Below are positions 17,363 through 26,217 of a stretch of 64,000 bases of DNA, one piece after another; within the stretch, counting starts at the first letter, position 1; each line of letters opens with the position of its first letter. The stretch is taken from assembly GCF_002159645.1 (NCBI RefSeq), contig NZ_NFJB01000013.1, positions 1 through 64,000 of the forward strand. The letters run 5' to 3'. A program made the translations under genes and the position numbers. This stretch comes from Parabacteroides sp. An277. Its GTDB lineage: Bacteria > Bacteroidota > Bacteroidia > Bacteroidales > Tannerellaceae. The notes beneath the pieces were generated by a model, which saw nothing but the letters and a program-made list of their open reading frames with translations, did not search any database and had not been told where the DNA came from.

Positions 17363-18283
17363 ATGAAGAACAACAAAAACACTCCGCGGAAATACCGACC
17401 GGAATCGGCGCCGCGCGGTCGGAATATACAGGTGAAGGAGGAGAACACGTTGCTCCCCTTTTTGTTTGAAACGTTGAAGGAGCAGAGCCGCACGTCCGTG
17501 AAGCAACTCTTGAGTCGGGGGCAAATCTTGGTAAACGATGCAGTTACGACGCATTTCGACGTGGCCTTGCAGCCGGGCGATGTGGTGACGATTAGTTACG
17601 TGCGCCGTAAAATCCCGTTCAACAACCAGTTGCTGCGTATTGTTTACGAGGATGACTTCATCCTGGTGGTGAACAAGCGCGAAGGATTGCTTTCGGTCTC
17701 GACCGCGAAAGTGCACGAGCGTACCGCCTTCCATATCTTGAGCGATTATGTGAAGAAGAACGACCCGCGTAGCAAAATATTTGTGTTGCACCGTTTGGAC
17801 CGCGATACGTCCGGTCTGATGATGTTTGCCAAGACGCGGGCTGTGCAGGAAAAGATGCAAAGCCATTGGAACGAAATGATTACGAAGCGTACCTACGTGG
17901 CAGTGGTGGAAGGAACGCCTGAAAAGGAGCGGGATATCTTGACTACGAACTTGAAGGAAAATGCCGAAGCACGTGTTTATGTGGTCGAAAGTGGTGGGAA
18001 AGAAGCCATCACACGTTATGAAATGTTGCGATCGAACGGGAAATATTCGCTGCTCGAACTGGATTTGGAGACCGGGCGCAAGAACCAGATCCGTGCCCAA
18101 ATGGAATACATCGGGCATCCGATAGCGGGTGATTCGAAATATGGCGCAGAGACCGACCCGACCGGCCGGCTGATGCTCCACGCCCAGCGTTTGAATTTTA
18201 TCCATCCGGAGACGGGCGAAGAGATGCGTTTTGATACGCGCATACCGGATGCGTTTAAATCGTTGGTAAGTAAAAACTGGTAA
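17363..18283 (+). CDS. RluA-family pseudouridine synthase
   Basis: 306 residues: an S4 RNA-binding domain (about 28-85; TSVKQLLSRGQILVND) followed by the RluA catalytic domain with HRLDRDTSG, in which Asp146 is the catalytic aspartate. Isomerises uridine in rRNA or tRNA; which position cannot be determined from sequence. The basic N-terminal extension (about 25 residues) is typical of Bacteroidota members. It lies 13 bases upstream of dsbD. Confidence 0.92.
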   Translation: MKNNKNTPRKYRPESAPRGRNIQVKEENTLLPFLFETLKEQSRTSVKQLLSRGQILVNDAVTTHFDVALQPGDVVTISYVRRKIPFNNQLLRIVYEDDFILVVNKREGLLSVSTAKVHERTAFHILSDYVKKNDPRSKIFVLHRLDRDTSGLMMFAKTRAVQEKMQSHWNEMITKRTYVAVVEGTPEKERDILTTNLKENAEARVYVVESGGKEAITRYEMLRSNGKYSLLELDLETGRKNQIRAQMEYIGHPIAGDSKYGAETDPTGRLMLHAQRLNFIHPETGEEMRFDTRIPDAFKSLVSKNW

Positions 18284-18296
18284 TTGAATAAAGGAT

Positions 18297-20354
18297 ATGA
18301 AAAAACTCTTTTTGATTGGTTGGCTGACCTTTATCGTGTTGGCCATGCAGGCGCAGATATTGACGCCCGTGAAGTGGAACGTGAAGTTGGAAGATTCGGC
18401 TACGGCGGAGAAAACGCTGGTCTTTACGGCTACGCTCGATGATGGTTGGCATTTGTATGACATGAACCTGCCGGAGGGCGGACCCATTTCGACTTCCTTT
18501 GTGTTCGAGACGCTGGAAGGGGCGAAGGCCGTCGGAAGTCCGGTGGTTTCCCAAACACCGACCACGGTGTTCGACGAGTTATTCCAAATGGAACTTCGTT
18601 GGTTCGCTGGAAGTGTTACCTTTTCGCAGAAGATAGAAGTGACCGATCCGAAACACTTGGAAGTAGCCGGATATGTAGAATATATGGCTTGCAATGACGA
18701 GAATTGCTTACCTCCCGAAAAGGAAGAGTTCTCGTTCGACCGTACGCATATAGATGTGGAAAAGACCTTGGCATTCCTAAGCGGAAACCCTTCGGAAAAT
18801 AACGAGAATCCGACGGAAATCCAGGCGGAATCGGAAACGAATACACCGATAGTCCAAACGGTCCTTGTCAAGGCCCCAGAAGAAAAGCAACCGGCCACTT
18901 TGGCTAAAGAGGAGATATCGGGTTTGTGGAGTCCTGTAATTGATGAATTGAAGGCATTTGGCGATACAACTGTTACCGCGACAGATACAAGTTGGTTATT
19001 TATCTTTCTGGCTGGGTTCTTGGGTGGTTTGATTGCATTGCTGACTCCTTGCGTTTGGCCGATGATACCAATGACAGTCAGTTTCTTCTTAAAGCGGACG
19101 AAAGATAGAAAGAAAGCCATTCGCGATGCGGTGATGTATGGTATTTCGATTATTGTGATTTATTTGGTATTGGGCTTGCTGATTACCGGAATCTTTGGCG
19201 CGAGCGCCCTGAACGATCTATCGACGAACGCGGTATTTAATATCCTATTCTTCCTTTTGTTGGTATTGTTTGCAGTTTCTTTCTTGGGAGCCTTTGAAAT
19301 AGTATTGCCAGCTTCATGGACAAATAAGTTAGATATGAAGGCCGATTCGACGACCGGAATCATCAGCATCTTCTTTATGGCATTTACGTTGGTGTTGGTA
19401 TCGTTCTCTTGTACGGGTCCTATTATTGGTACTTTATTGGTACAAGCTGCTACAATGGGAGCTACAGTGGGACCGGCTATCGGGATGTTCGGTTTCGCAT
19501 TGGCTTTATCAATACCGTTTAGCCTGTTTGCTATCTTCCCGAATATGTTGCAAAGTATGCCGAAATCAGGTGGGTGGTTGAATTCCGTGAAAGTGGTATT
19601 GGGTTTCTTGGAGTTGGCTTTGGCATTGAAATTCCTTTCCGTAGCTGATTTGGCGTATGGATGGCGTTTGTTGGACCGCGAGGTATTCTTGGTACTTTGG
19701 ATAGTTATCTTTGCTTTGTTGGGTTGTTATCTGTTAGGTAAGCTCAAGTTTAGCCATGATAGTGAGTTGAAATACGTATCGGTTCCTCGGTTGTTTATGG
19801 CCATTATATCGTTTGCTTTTTCAGTGTATATGATGCCGGGACTTTGGGGAGCACCGCTAAAAGCAATCAGTGCTTTTGCACCTCCGTTGTACACGCAAGA
19901 TTTTAGTTTGTATGATGATGAGGTTCATGCGGCTTTTGATGACTATGAAGCGGGTATGGCATATGCAAAACAGCATAATAAACCTGTTATGATTGATTTC
20001 TCAGGTTATGGTTGTGTGAATTGCCGTAAGATGGAAGCTTCGGTTTGGACTGATGCTCGGGTGAAAGATCTCTTGGAGAATGATTTTGTGCTAATTACTT
20101 TGATGGTGGATGACAAAACAAAACTCCCAGCACCTATTCAGATAGAAGAGAACGGGAAAACGCGTACGTTGAGAACCATAGGTGATAAGTGGAGCTATTT
20201 GCAAAGGAGTAAATTCGGAGCCAATGCGCAGCCCTTCTATGTCATGTTAGATGGTGATGGCAAACCATTAGGTCCGTCGTATGCATTTGATGAAGATGTT
20301 TCAAAATATGTCCGTTTCCTGGAAAATGGATTGAATGTATTTAAAAACAAATGA
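18297..20354 (+). CDS. dsbD: DsbD-type thiol:disulfide interchange protein
   Basis: 685 residues. Signal peptide (about 1-19), N-terminal periplasmic DsbD-alpha-like domain with the cysteine pair in ACNDENCLPP (near 132-138), a membrane domain of about eight helices beginning LFIFLAGFLGGLIALLTPCVWP, and a C-terminal thioredoxin domain with GYGCVNC (near 564-570). Together these carry electrons from cytoplasmic thioredoxin to the periplasm. The membrane cysteines lie in TPCVWP and SFSCTGP. Full-length and complete. Confidence 0.92.
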   Translation: MKKLFLIGWLTFIVLAMQAQILTPVKWNVKLEDSATAEKTLVFTATLDDGWHLYDMNLPEGGPISTSFVFETLEGAKAVGSPVVSQTPTTVFDELFQMELRWFAGSVTFSQKIEVTDPKHLEVAGYVEYMACNDENCLPPEKEEFSFDRTHIDVEKTLAFLSGNPSENNENPTEIQAESETNTPIVQTVLVKAPEEKQPATLAKEEISGLWSPVIDELKAFGDTTVTATDTSWLFIFLAGFLGGLIALLTPCVWPMIPMTVSFFLKRTKDRKKAIRDAVMYGISIIVIYLVLGLLITGIFGASALNDLSTNAVFNILFFLLLVLFAVSFLGAFEIVLPASWTNKLDMKADSTTGIISIFFMAFTLVLVSFSCTGPIIGTLLVQAATMGATVGPAIGMFGFALALSIPFSLFAIFPNMLQSMPKSGGWLNSVKVVLGFLELALALKFLSVADLAYGWRLLDREVFLVLWIVIFALLGCYLLGKLKFSHDSELKYVSVPRLFMAIISFAFSVYMMPGLWGAPLKAISAFAPPLYTQDFSLYDDEVHAAFDDYEAGMAYAKQHNKPVMIDFSGYGCVNCRKMEASVWTDARVKDLLENDFVLITLMVDDKTKLPAPIQIEENGKTRTLRTIGDKWSYLQRSKFGANAQPFYVMLDGDGKPLGPSYAFDEDVSKYVRFLENGLNVFKNK

Positions 20355-20360
20355 AAAACA

Positions 20361-20390
20361 GGGGCATGGATATTTTTCCATGCCTCTTTT
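20361..20390 (+). terminator. Terminator after dsbD
   Basis: GGGGCATGGA pairs with TCCATGCCTC around a short AT loop, followed by TTTT. mazG starts 20 bases later. Confidence 0.82.
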
Positions 20391-20410
20391 ATTTATAAAT
20401 TAGATTACAT

Positions 20411-21199
20411 ATGAATAGTACGAAAGAAGAAAAAATGGAAGCATTCGGTCGTTTGCTGGATGTGTTGGATGAATTGCGTGTGAAATGTCCGTGGGACCGG
20501 AAACAAACGAATGAAAGTTTACGGGCTAATACGATTGAAGAAACATATGAACTGAGTGAAGCCTTGATGCATGAAGATAATGTAAACATAAAAAAGGAAT
20601 TAGGAGATTTGCTGTTGCACATTGTTTTTTATGCTAAAATAGGTGATGAAAAGGGTGCTTTTGATATCAAAGACGTATGTGACAGCTTATGTGAGAAATT
20701 GATATACCGTCATCCACATGTGTTTGGAACTACCGAAGCAGATACGGCAACCAGGGTAGAGCAAAATTGGGAACAGTTGAAATTGAAAGAAAAAGGCGGT
20801 AATAAGACAGTATTGGCTGGTGTTCCAGCTTCTTTACCTTCGCTCATAAAAGCCTATCGCATTCAAGATAAAGTTCGAAATGTCGGGTTTGATTGGGAGG
20901 AACGTGAACAAGTATGGAGTAAAGTAAAAGAGGAATTAAATGAATTGGAAGTCGAAATCAATAAAAAGGATGCCGATAAAATGGAAGCCGAATTTGGAGA
21001 TTTCTTCTTTAGTTTGATTAATGCTGCCCGTCTATATAAAATCAATCCGGATAATGCTTTGGAACGCACAAACCAAAAATTTATTCGCCGTTTCAATTAT
21101 TTGGAAGAGCAAGCTCATGAACGTGGTCTTTCTTTAAAGGATATGAGTTTGAAAGAAATGGATCAATTGTGGAATGAAGCAAAACGGAAAGGTTTATAA
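20411..21199 (+). CDS. mazG: Nucleoside triphosphate pyrophosphohydrolase MazG
   Basis: 262-residue two-domain MazG. Domain one has CPWDRKQTNESLRANTIEET followed by an acidic EETYEL...GDLLLH metal site; domain two repeats it as FDWEEREQVWSKVKEELNELEVE...EFGDFFFSLINAAR. It hydrolyses NTPs to NMP plus PPi, a house-cleaning role. Length fits full MazG (260-270). Confidence 0.93.
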   Translation: MNSTKEEKMEAFGRLLDVLDELRVKCPWDRKQTNESLRANTIEETYELSEALMHEDNVNIKKELGDLLLHIVFYAKIGDEKGAFDIKDVCDSLCEKLIYRHPHVFGTTEADTATRVEQNWEQLKLKEKGGNKTVLAGVPASLPSLIKAYRIQDKVRNVGFDWEEREQVWSKVKEELNELEVEINKKDADKMEAEFGDFFFSLINAARLYKINPDNALERTNQKFIRRFNYLEEQAHERGLSLKDMSLKEMDQLWNEAKRKGL

Positions 21200-21205
21200 A
21201 AGCAA

Positions 21206-21236
21206 AAGGGGAACCGACATCACGTCGCTACCCCTC
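21206..21236. terminator. Bidirectional hairpin between mazG and the sensor-like gene
   Basis: AGGGG...CCGAC pairs with GTCG...CCCCT around ATCAC. T-rich tracts occur on the minus-strand side (TTTTGCTTTT), so it can serve the convergent minus-strand genes. Confidence 0.6.
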
Positions 21237-21292
21237 CCTAAAAATTAAACGCCAAAACTAAATCTAAACAAAAAACACAAATAATGATATAG

Positions 21293-21757
21293 TTATTTCT
21301 TTTTATTACGCTCTTTTACAAAAAGCCGAGCAAACTTCATTTCAGCACATCTGTACTTATAAATTTTGTGAGGACTCAAGATTGTTTGAAATTTAGTATA
21401 ATATTCTTTCTCAATCTCAGCTTCCTTTATTCGGGATTCTAAACAAATATCCAAGACATCTTTATACATTTGGTCTCCAATTTCTTTAGCCTTTCGAATT
21501 TCACGATCTCTTTTCCGACATTCTTTACCTGCTTCAAATTTCTTTTTTTGCATTTCATTACATAAAGGAATAAAAGAAGCAGCTTCTTCAGGTGTTAACC
21601 CTACTTCTGCCGTAATAAAAGCATTTCTTTTTGATTCGAAAGCCTCCCGGTCAAAAAATTTTTGCTCTTGGGGCTTTTGAGCATTCACCTCCGTGAATGA
21701 GTTTATCAAAACCACTGCAAAGATAGGAATAATTATTTTATGTATCATATTTAGCAA
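21293..21757 (-). CDS. Exported small protein of an ECF sigma module, Spy/LTXXQ-like
   Basis: 154 residues with an N-terminal signal peptide (IIIPIFAVVLINSFTEVNA) and a charged, helical mature part containing GLTPEEAASFIPL, similar to the LTxxQ motif of periplasmic stress sensors such as Spy/CpxP. It is the last gene of a minus-strand trio: sigma factor, membrane protein, this protein. The order suggests it senses or modulates an envelope signal (inference). Two start codons are possible, 21757 and 21748. Confidence 0.6.
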   Translation of the reverse strand: MLNMIHKIIIPIFAVVLINSFTEVNAQKPQEQKFFDREAFESKRNAFITAEVGLTPEEAASFIPLCNEMQKKKFEAGKECRKRDREIRKAKEIGDQMYKDVLDICLESRIKEAEIEKEYYTKFQTILSPHKIYKYRCAEMKFARLFVKERNKKK

Positions 21758-21782
21758 ATTAAAAAGTGTTAATAATTAGTTT

Positions 21783-22187
21783 TTATGGTTCCGAATTTAG
21801 TTCATCTTGAATTAATGCTGCTGTATATTGATTTTCTAAATAATCTAAGTATTCTTCATCATCATCAGAAAGCGCTTCATTAGAGGTAATTCCTAACGAA
21901 AAATCTGGTGTATTAGAGCTAACCAGTAACGTATCTGTTGCAAATGTGTTATCAGCATCGTCTAAAAAAGTAACAGCTCGAAAAAACAGACCTAATCCGG
22001 CAAACATTGCCGCTAAATAAATGAACGGACGAAGACGTTCTATCCACGAAATAGATTCAGCTTCGGGCTTTTCTATTTCTGGAATTTGTTTCATAATTTG
22101 AGAAGTCAATCCTTCCATATAACCTTCAGGTACACGAAATGGATTTTCTTGTGTAATTTTCTTCAATTTATTTTCGTCTGTTTTCAT
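21783..22187 (-). CDS. Membrane anti-sigma-like protein
   Basis: 134 residues: cytoplasmic N-terminus (about 50; ENPFRVPEGYMEGLTSQIM), one membrane helix (LRPFIYLAAMFAGLGLFFRAV) and an acidic exported C-terminus. This layout, immediately downstream of an ECF sigma gene, suggests an anti-sigma factor, although no zinc anti-sigma motif (HxxxCxxC) is present. ATG 22187 is chosen over 22232 because PFRVPEGY is the conserved start in similar proteins and the longer frame begins just after the sigma stop. Confidence 0.6.
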   Translation of the reverse strand: MKTDENKLKKITQENPFRVPEGYMEGLTSQIMKQIPEIEKPEAESISWIERLRPFIYLAAMFAGLGLFFRAVTFLDDADNTFATDTLLVSSNTPDFSLGITSNEALSDDDEEYLDYLENQYTAALIQDELNSEP

Positions 22188-22236
22188 TGTGATAATGTTT
22201 TTTATATTATGTATGACTTCCAGTAGGTACAAAGGT

Positions 22237-22791
22237 TTAAATGTCTCTCGTCAAATATTCTTCAATCTTTTTAACGGCATAATGGTAAGAGGCTTTTAGT
22301 GCACCTACTGACGTTCCTAATATTTCGGACATTTCATCATATTTCATATCGTCGAAGTATTTCATGTTAAACACTAATCGTTGTTTCTCAGGGAGACGGA
22401 GGATAGCTTCTTGTAGTTTTAGTTGTATTTCATCGCCGGAGAAATAGGAATCGCTTCGGAGTTGTTCGAGGAGAAATACGTCAGTGTCATCGATGGAGAT
22501 ATGGTTTTGTGCTCGTTGCTTGTTGAGAAACGTGATGCACTCATTGATAGCTATCTTGAATAGCCAAGTCGATATCTTCGCTTCTCCTCGGAAGTAATCC
22601 AGGTTGTTCCATGCTTTCAGGAAGGTGTTCTGTAGGAGATCATCTGCATCGTCGTGACTCAGTACCATCTTTCGTATCTGCCAATAGAGCTTCTCTCCGT
22701 AGAGAGAGACTACCTTTGTGAAGGCCTCTCGGCGGGTAGCTGGGTCTTGTAGCTGCAGGGCAATTTCCCTTTGTTCTGAATTGAATAGCAT
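22237..22791 (-). CDS. RNA polymerase ECF-type sigma factor
   Basis: 184 residues with region 2 (about 25-95; DDADDLLQNTFLKAWNNL then STWLFKIAINECITFLNK) and region 4 (about 125-180; LPEKQRLVFNMKYFDDMKYDEMSEILGTSVGALKASYHYAVKKI). Directs transcription of an unknown regulon. The ATG at 22791 is chosen because the longer frame extends through the promoter into cobC. First gene of the three-gene envelope-signalling module. Confidence 0.9.
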   Translation of the reverse strand: MLFNSEQREIALQLQDPATRREAFTKVVSLYGEKLYWQIRKMVLSHDDADDLLQNTFLKAWNNLDYFRGEAKISTWLFKIAINECITFLNKQRAQNHISIDDTDVFLLEQLRSDSYFSGDEIQLKLQEAILRLPEKQRLVFNMKYFDDMKYDEMSEILGTSVGALKASYHYAVKKIEEYLTRDI

Positions 22792-22812
22792 CTGTCTTAC
22801 GTTTATCGTCGG

Positions 22813-22820
22813 CAAAGATA
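22813..22820 (-). promoter_or_regulatory. Promoter -7 box of the ECF sigma gene
   Basis: Minus-strand TATCTTTG, an exact match to the consensus, 22 bases upstream of the ATG. Confidence 0.6.
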
Positions 22821-22822
22821 CA

Positions 22823-23356
22823 TCAAATTTGTATACGGAGTACCGTCCCGTAGGGCAGAACTTGTCGGAAGGCTTCACTAAAGGGGATATCTCCTGTATA
22901 GATTCGGGCAGCCGAGAGTATCCCTCCATGGGTGAAGAGGCATATCCTTTGGGCATCTTGTTGCTGTTTCTCCTCCAGGAAATCAGCGAGGCGGTCATAT
23001 TCTTGCCGGAAGGACTCACCTCCGGGGGTGGGGGTGTTTATCCAGTCGTTCCACCATGTCTGGGAGCGGGTGTCGGTTTGGATTTCGTCCCATGTCTTCA
23101 TTTCCCAGTCGCCGAAGTGGAGCTCACGCAGTCGATTGTCGGGTGTGGCATCGGGGTATCCGCAATAGGTAGCCAGTCGGACACACCGGCTCAGGGGACT
23201 GGTGTAGACTCTGTCGAAGGTCAGTCCGGTAAGTTGTTGCTTTACCTTTTCGGCCTCCTCAGGGAAGGTATCGCGCAGGGAGACATCGGTTTGCCCGTAT
23301 GCCGTCCCGCGCGGTACCTCCACCGAGGTATGCCTTACCAGATAGATTTCCATCAT
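22823..23356 (-). CDS. cobC: Histidine phosphatase, probable alpha-ribazole phosphatase
   Basis: 177-residue histidine phosphatase with LVRHTSVEVPRG (catalytic His near residue 9), SPLSRC and the second catalytic region LFTHGGIL. Residues RELHFGDWE are typical. Linked to cobU, cobT and cobS, so the likely role is dephosphorylating alpha-ribazole-5'-phosphate in cobalamin nucleotide-loop assembly. Start codon overlaps the stop of the HU-related gene (ATGA), so both are translated from one message. Confidence 0.83.
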   Translation of the reverse strand: MMEIYLVRHTSVEVPRGTAYGQTDVSLRDTFPEEAEKVKQQLTGLTFDRVYTSPLSRCVRLATYCGYPDATPDNRLRELHFGDWEMKTWDEIQTDTRSQTWWNDWINTPTPGGESFRQEYDRLADFLEEKQQQDAQRICLFTHGGILSAARIYTGDIPFSEAFRQVLPYGTVLRIQI

Positions 23357-24099
23357 GTCAGGTTCAATTTAAAGGGGGCTTCTATCACGATGGGTTCCGT
23401 CCGTAGTCCTTTCGGGCTGTAGTAGGTCTCCAGTTCCAGGGTATAGGCTCCTTCCGTAAGGTAATCCGGTACGGTAAACACAACAAAGTCTCGCGTGTTG
23501 ACCGCAAATTCCGTAATCTCTTCCGGCTCTTCATTGCTATTGATTAGCCGGACCACTCCGCCCGGTTCCCCCGCTTCGTCCCAAAGCATGATATTCTTTC
23601 CGTACAGCAGGTACTGGCTCCCCCGCTTCGCAGGACCTTTCTTCCCACCTGTGGCACCATCCGTACCCGAAGTGATTTCTGCTTCATTTACCTTTTCTTC
23701 CCCATTCCATTCGTTCCATTCGATTTCGATGTCGGTAAGCGAGCGGTAGGTGCGTCGGTTCCCATCCATACGCTTTGTCTCCGGAATGAAGCGCACACGT
23801 ACACCTGTTATCTGATTCGCATTGACCTCTTCCGGCGTAGCGACACCTTTTCCTTCCGAGATCGCCGTATAGTAGAACGTCCCCAGTCCGTCCAATTTCA
23901 CACTTTTGCCTAATGCCATATAGTCTGCCATGACACCAGCCAAATTTCCCATTACCGCCATTACATCCGCGCGGCTGACCGTAGACATGTCAGATAGGCG
24001 GATAGCAATGCGTTCCGTCGAGACAGGACTGCCCGACAATACGGACTGCGGATACCATAGTCCGTTCACCTTTTGCTGTTTCTTCTTATAAAATCCCAT
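23353..24099 (-). CDS. HU-related DNA-binding protein with extra C-terminal domain (DUF4469-like)
   Basis: 248 residues. The N-terminal ~115 residues resemble the HU-HIG/HU-like DNA-binding domain (STVSRADVMAVMGNLAGVMADYMALGKSVKLDGLGTFYYTA). A Gly/Lys-rich linker follows, then an all-beta C-terminal domain (about 160-248) consistent with DUF4469, an Ig-like fold. It has its own promoter and a 237-base leader bearing five hairpins, and is coupled to cobC. Why a nucleoid-type protein sits inside a B12 gene cluster is unclear; it may be a later insertion. Confidence 0.75.
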   Translation of the reverse strand: MGFYKKKQQKVNGLWYPQSVLSGSPVSTERIAIRLSDMSTVSRADVMAVMGNLAGVMADYMALGKSVKLDGLGTFYYTAISEGKGVATPEEVNANQITGVRVRFIPETKRMDGNRRTYRSLTDIEIEWNEWNGEEKVNEAEITSGTDGATGGKKGPAKRGSQYLLYGKNIMLWDEAGEPGGVVRLINSNEEPEEITEFAVNTRDFVVFTVPDYLTEGAYTLELETYYSPKGLRTEPIVIEAPFKLNLT

Positions 24100-24142
24100 A
24101 TCAGGTAGAATTTATCTTTGATTAACATTTAGAGCGAGCCAA

Positions 24143-24251
24143 GTTAAGTGTCGGACTTAACTAAGTTAACTGTCGGACTTAACTAAGTTAACTGTCGGAC
24201 TTAACTAAGTTAACTGTCGGACTTAACTGAGTTAAGTGTCGGACTTAACTT
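24143..24251 (-). repeat. Five 22-bp hairpin repeats in the leader of the HU-related gene
   Basis: Units start at 24143, 24165, 24187, 24209 and 24231, an exact 22-bp period. The outer units read AGTTAAGTGTCGGACTTAAC(T): an 8-base perfect stem around GTCGG. The three inner units have one mismatch in the left arm (AGTTAACT). The array lies between the mapped promoter and the start codon, so it should be transcribed as a chain of five stem-loops about 45 bases from the ATG. Confidence 0.95.
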
Positions 24252-24342
24252 TCTTAACATTTACTGTGTCGCTTTAGTTGTGTCGACCCGCCTCTTCCAG
24301 CCTGTCAAAGATGGTTAATAACTCTGTTACTTTCGTCGCCTA

Positions 24343-24373
24343 CAAATTTAGCGATTTATTTTAATCGCACAAA
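24343..24373 (-). promoter_or_regulatory. Promoter of the HU-related gene and cobC
   Basis: Minus-strand -33 TTTG (24370-24373) and -7 TAAATTTG (24343-24350), 19-base spacer. Predicted transcription start is near 24337, giving a leader of about 237 bases. Confidence 0.75.
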
Positions 24374-24413
24374 CAGTTAGGTCAAAAAAATGTCGATTTT
24401 GAATCTATTAACT

Positions 24414-25163
24414 TTACCATTGCCCCACGCCGACATACGCCAGGAGGAAGGCAAGCTCCGAAAGGAGGAAGGTGGCACCGCAACAGTCGCCCGTATAGCC
24501 TTGTATTTTTTGCTTATAGAAGCGGAAGAGGAGGAGCGAGGCGAGGTAGGGGACGGGCACGGCCAGCAGGTAGATGGGCGAGGGGAGCCATACGAGCGAG
24601 GCCAGCGCGGCGGCGAAGCTGAGGAGGATTTCGCGGCGGCTCATCCGGCTGTAGACCATGTGGCTCTTCGACTCGGCCGCCGTCCGGGCATAGGGCAGGG
24701 CGTTGATGATTTGGGAGGCGGCTCCCTTTGCCAGCGGGTCGGCGACGAGCATCGCCATGCCGGCTGCCTCGATGGGCAGGCTGTGGAGCAGGGCGAAATA
24801 GAGGGCGAAGTAGAAGAGGAGCCCAATGACGCCGTAACTGCCTATGCGCGAGTCCTTCATGATAGCGAGGATGCGCGTACGGTCTTTCGCCCCGCCTCCG
24901 AATGCGTCGCAGCAATCGGCCAGGCCGTCTTCATGCAGGCAGCCGGTCAGCACCAGGCGCGAAGCCATAGCCAAGAGCAGGGCCACGGCGGGCGGGAGGT
25001 AGAGGGAGGCGGCATAGAGCACAAACACGCCTACCCCGGCCGTGAGCCAGCCCGTCAGCGGCCAGTAGGCAACGATATTCCGATAGGCATCGGCCGGGAT
25101 GTCGAGCAGACGCCAGAAGGGGAGGCGGGTGAAGAAGGTGAGGGCTGCAAGGATGCGTACCAT
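24414..25163 (-). CDS. cobS: Adenosylcobinamide-GDP ribazoletransferase (cobalamin synthase)
   Basis: 249-residue membrane enzyme joining adenosylcobinamide-GDP and alpha-ribazole. Family motifs are FFTRLPFWRLLDIP near the start, GCLHEDGLADCCDAFGGGAKDRTRILAIMKDSRIGSYG-type region (about 85-120), and RATWSTAGL-equivalent KSHMVYSRMSRRE. Several hydrophobic helices. Starts two bases after cobT, so co-transcribed. The gene is visibly GC-rich. Confidence 0.93.
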   Translation of the reverse strand: MVRILAALTFFTRLPFWRLLDIPADAYRNIVAYWPLTGWLTAGVGVFVLYAASLYLPPAVALLLAMASRLVLTGCLHEDGLADCCDAFGGGAKDRTRILAIMKDSRIGSYGVIGLLFYFALYFALLHSLPIEAAGMAMLVADPLAKGAASQIINALPYARTAAESKSHMVYSRMSRREILLSFAAALASLVWLPSPIYLLAVPVPYLASLLLFRFYKQKIQGYTGDCCGATFLLSELAFLLAYVGVGQW

Positions 25164-25164
25164 G

Positions 25165-26202
25165 TCAGAAATACTTAGTTATCTGTTCCTCTTCAAACGT
25201 GTGCATCTCACAGAGCATCCTCACGGCTGACGCCACGAGCGGGTAGGCGGCTATCGCCCCAGAGCCTTCGCCCAGACGCAGACCCAGGTCCAGCAGCGGA
25301 GTGGCCTGCAGGTAGTCCAGCAGTAGGCGGTGTCCTCCCTCGCCGCTGCAGTGGCAGAAGATGGCATATTCCCACACGTTGGGTTGGATGCGGGAGGCTG
25401 CCAGCAGGCAGTTCGTCATGATGAAGCCGTCGACGAGGATAATCATCCCCAACTCCGCTGCCCGGAGCATGCCGCCCACGGCCATAATCATCTCCAGTCC
25501 GCCGAAATGCCGCATGACGTCCCATACGTCCCTGCTCCCGGAGTAGCGGTCGAGCACTTGCTGCAAGACGGCCCGTTTGTGGCGCACGCCCACTTCGTTC
25601 AACCCACTGCCCGGCCCCACGCATTCCACCAGCGGGATACCCGTGAGACAGGTCATCCAGAGGCTCGACGCCGAGGTATTCCCAATCCCCATCTCGCCGA
25701 AGCTAATGACGTTGCTCCCCTCGGCCTGGCAATCCGCCACCACGTCCGCCCCCGCTTGCAGGGCCTGTTCCATCTCCTCCGTCGTCAGGGCCGGTTCGTG
25801 CAGGCAGTTACGCGTGCCCTTCCGCACCTTGCGGTCGATGAGGTCCGGGAGGGGCGGGAAATCGTAGTCCACCCCCGCATCGACAATCTTCATCGCGAAG
25901 CCATGCTGGCGTGCCAGGAAGCAGGCGCCGGAGCCACCATGCAAGAAATTAAACACCACTTGGCGCGTCACCTCCTTCGGCGATTGGCTCACGCCCTCGT
26001 CGGCCAGGCCGTGGTCGGCTGCAAAGATGACATTAACGGGTTTCGTCAGTTGGGGGCGCAGGGTCTGCTGAATCAGGCCAATCTGTAGCGCCAAATCCTC
26101 CAATCGGCCCAAGGAGCCTTTCGGCTTGGCCAGGGAGTCGATGCATTGTTGTAAGACCGGGCGCATCGATGGGTCCGGTCTTTTGATATCAAATGTATAC
26201 AT
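25165..26202 (-). CDS. cobT: Nicotinate-nucleotide-dimethylbenzimidazole phosphoribosyltransferase
   Basis: 345 residues. Transfers phosphoribose from nicotinate mononucleotide to the lower-ligand base, making alpha-ribazole phosphate. Seen motifs are [13 protein letters not shown] at the start, [28 protein letters not shown] and the catalytic-Glu loop [10 protein letters not shown] near 320. Length is normal. Between cobU (15-base gap) and cobS (one base gap). Confidence 0.95.
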   Translation of the reverse strand: MYTFDIKRPDPSMRPVLQQCIDSLAKPKGSLGRLEDLALQIGLIQQTLRPQLTKPVNVIFAADHGLADEGVSQSPKEVTRQVVFNFLHGGSGACFLARQHGFAMKIVDAGVDYDFPPLPDLIDRKVRKGTRNCLHEPALTTEEMEQALQAGADVVADCQAEGSNVISFGEMGIGNTSASSLWMTCLTGIPLVECVGPGSGLNEVGVRHKRAVLQQVLDRYSGSRDVWDVMRHFGGLEMIMAVGGMLRAAELGMIILVDGFIMTNCLLAASRIQPNVWEYAIFCHCSGEGGHRLLLDYLQATPLLDLGLRLGEGSGAIAAYPLVASAVRMLCEMHTFEEEQITKYF

Positions 26203-26217
26203 ATATATAATGTAAGG

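Noticed and set aside
24390-26088. Long plus-strand frames antisense to cobS and cobT
   Set aside because: They arise from GC-rich codon use on the minus strand; low-complexity translations with no family features, while the minus frames are clear CobS and CobT.
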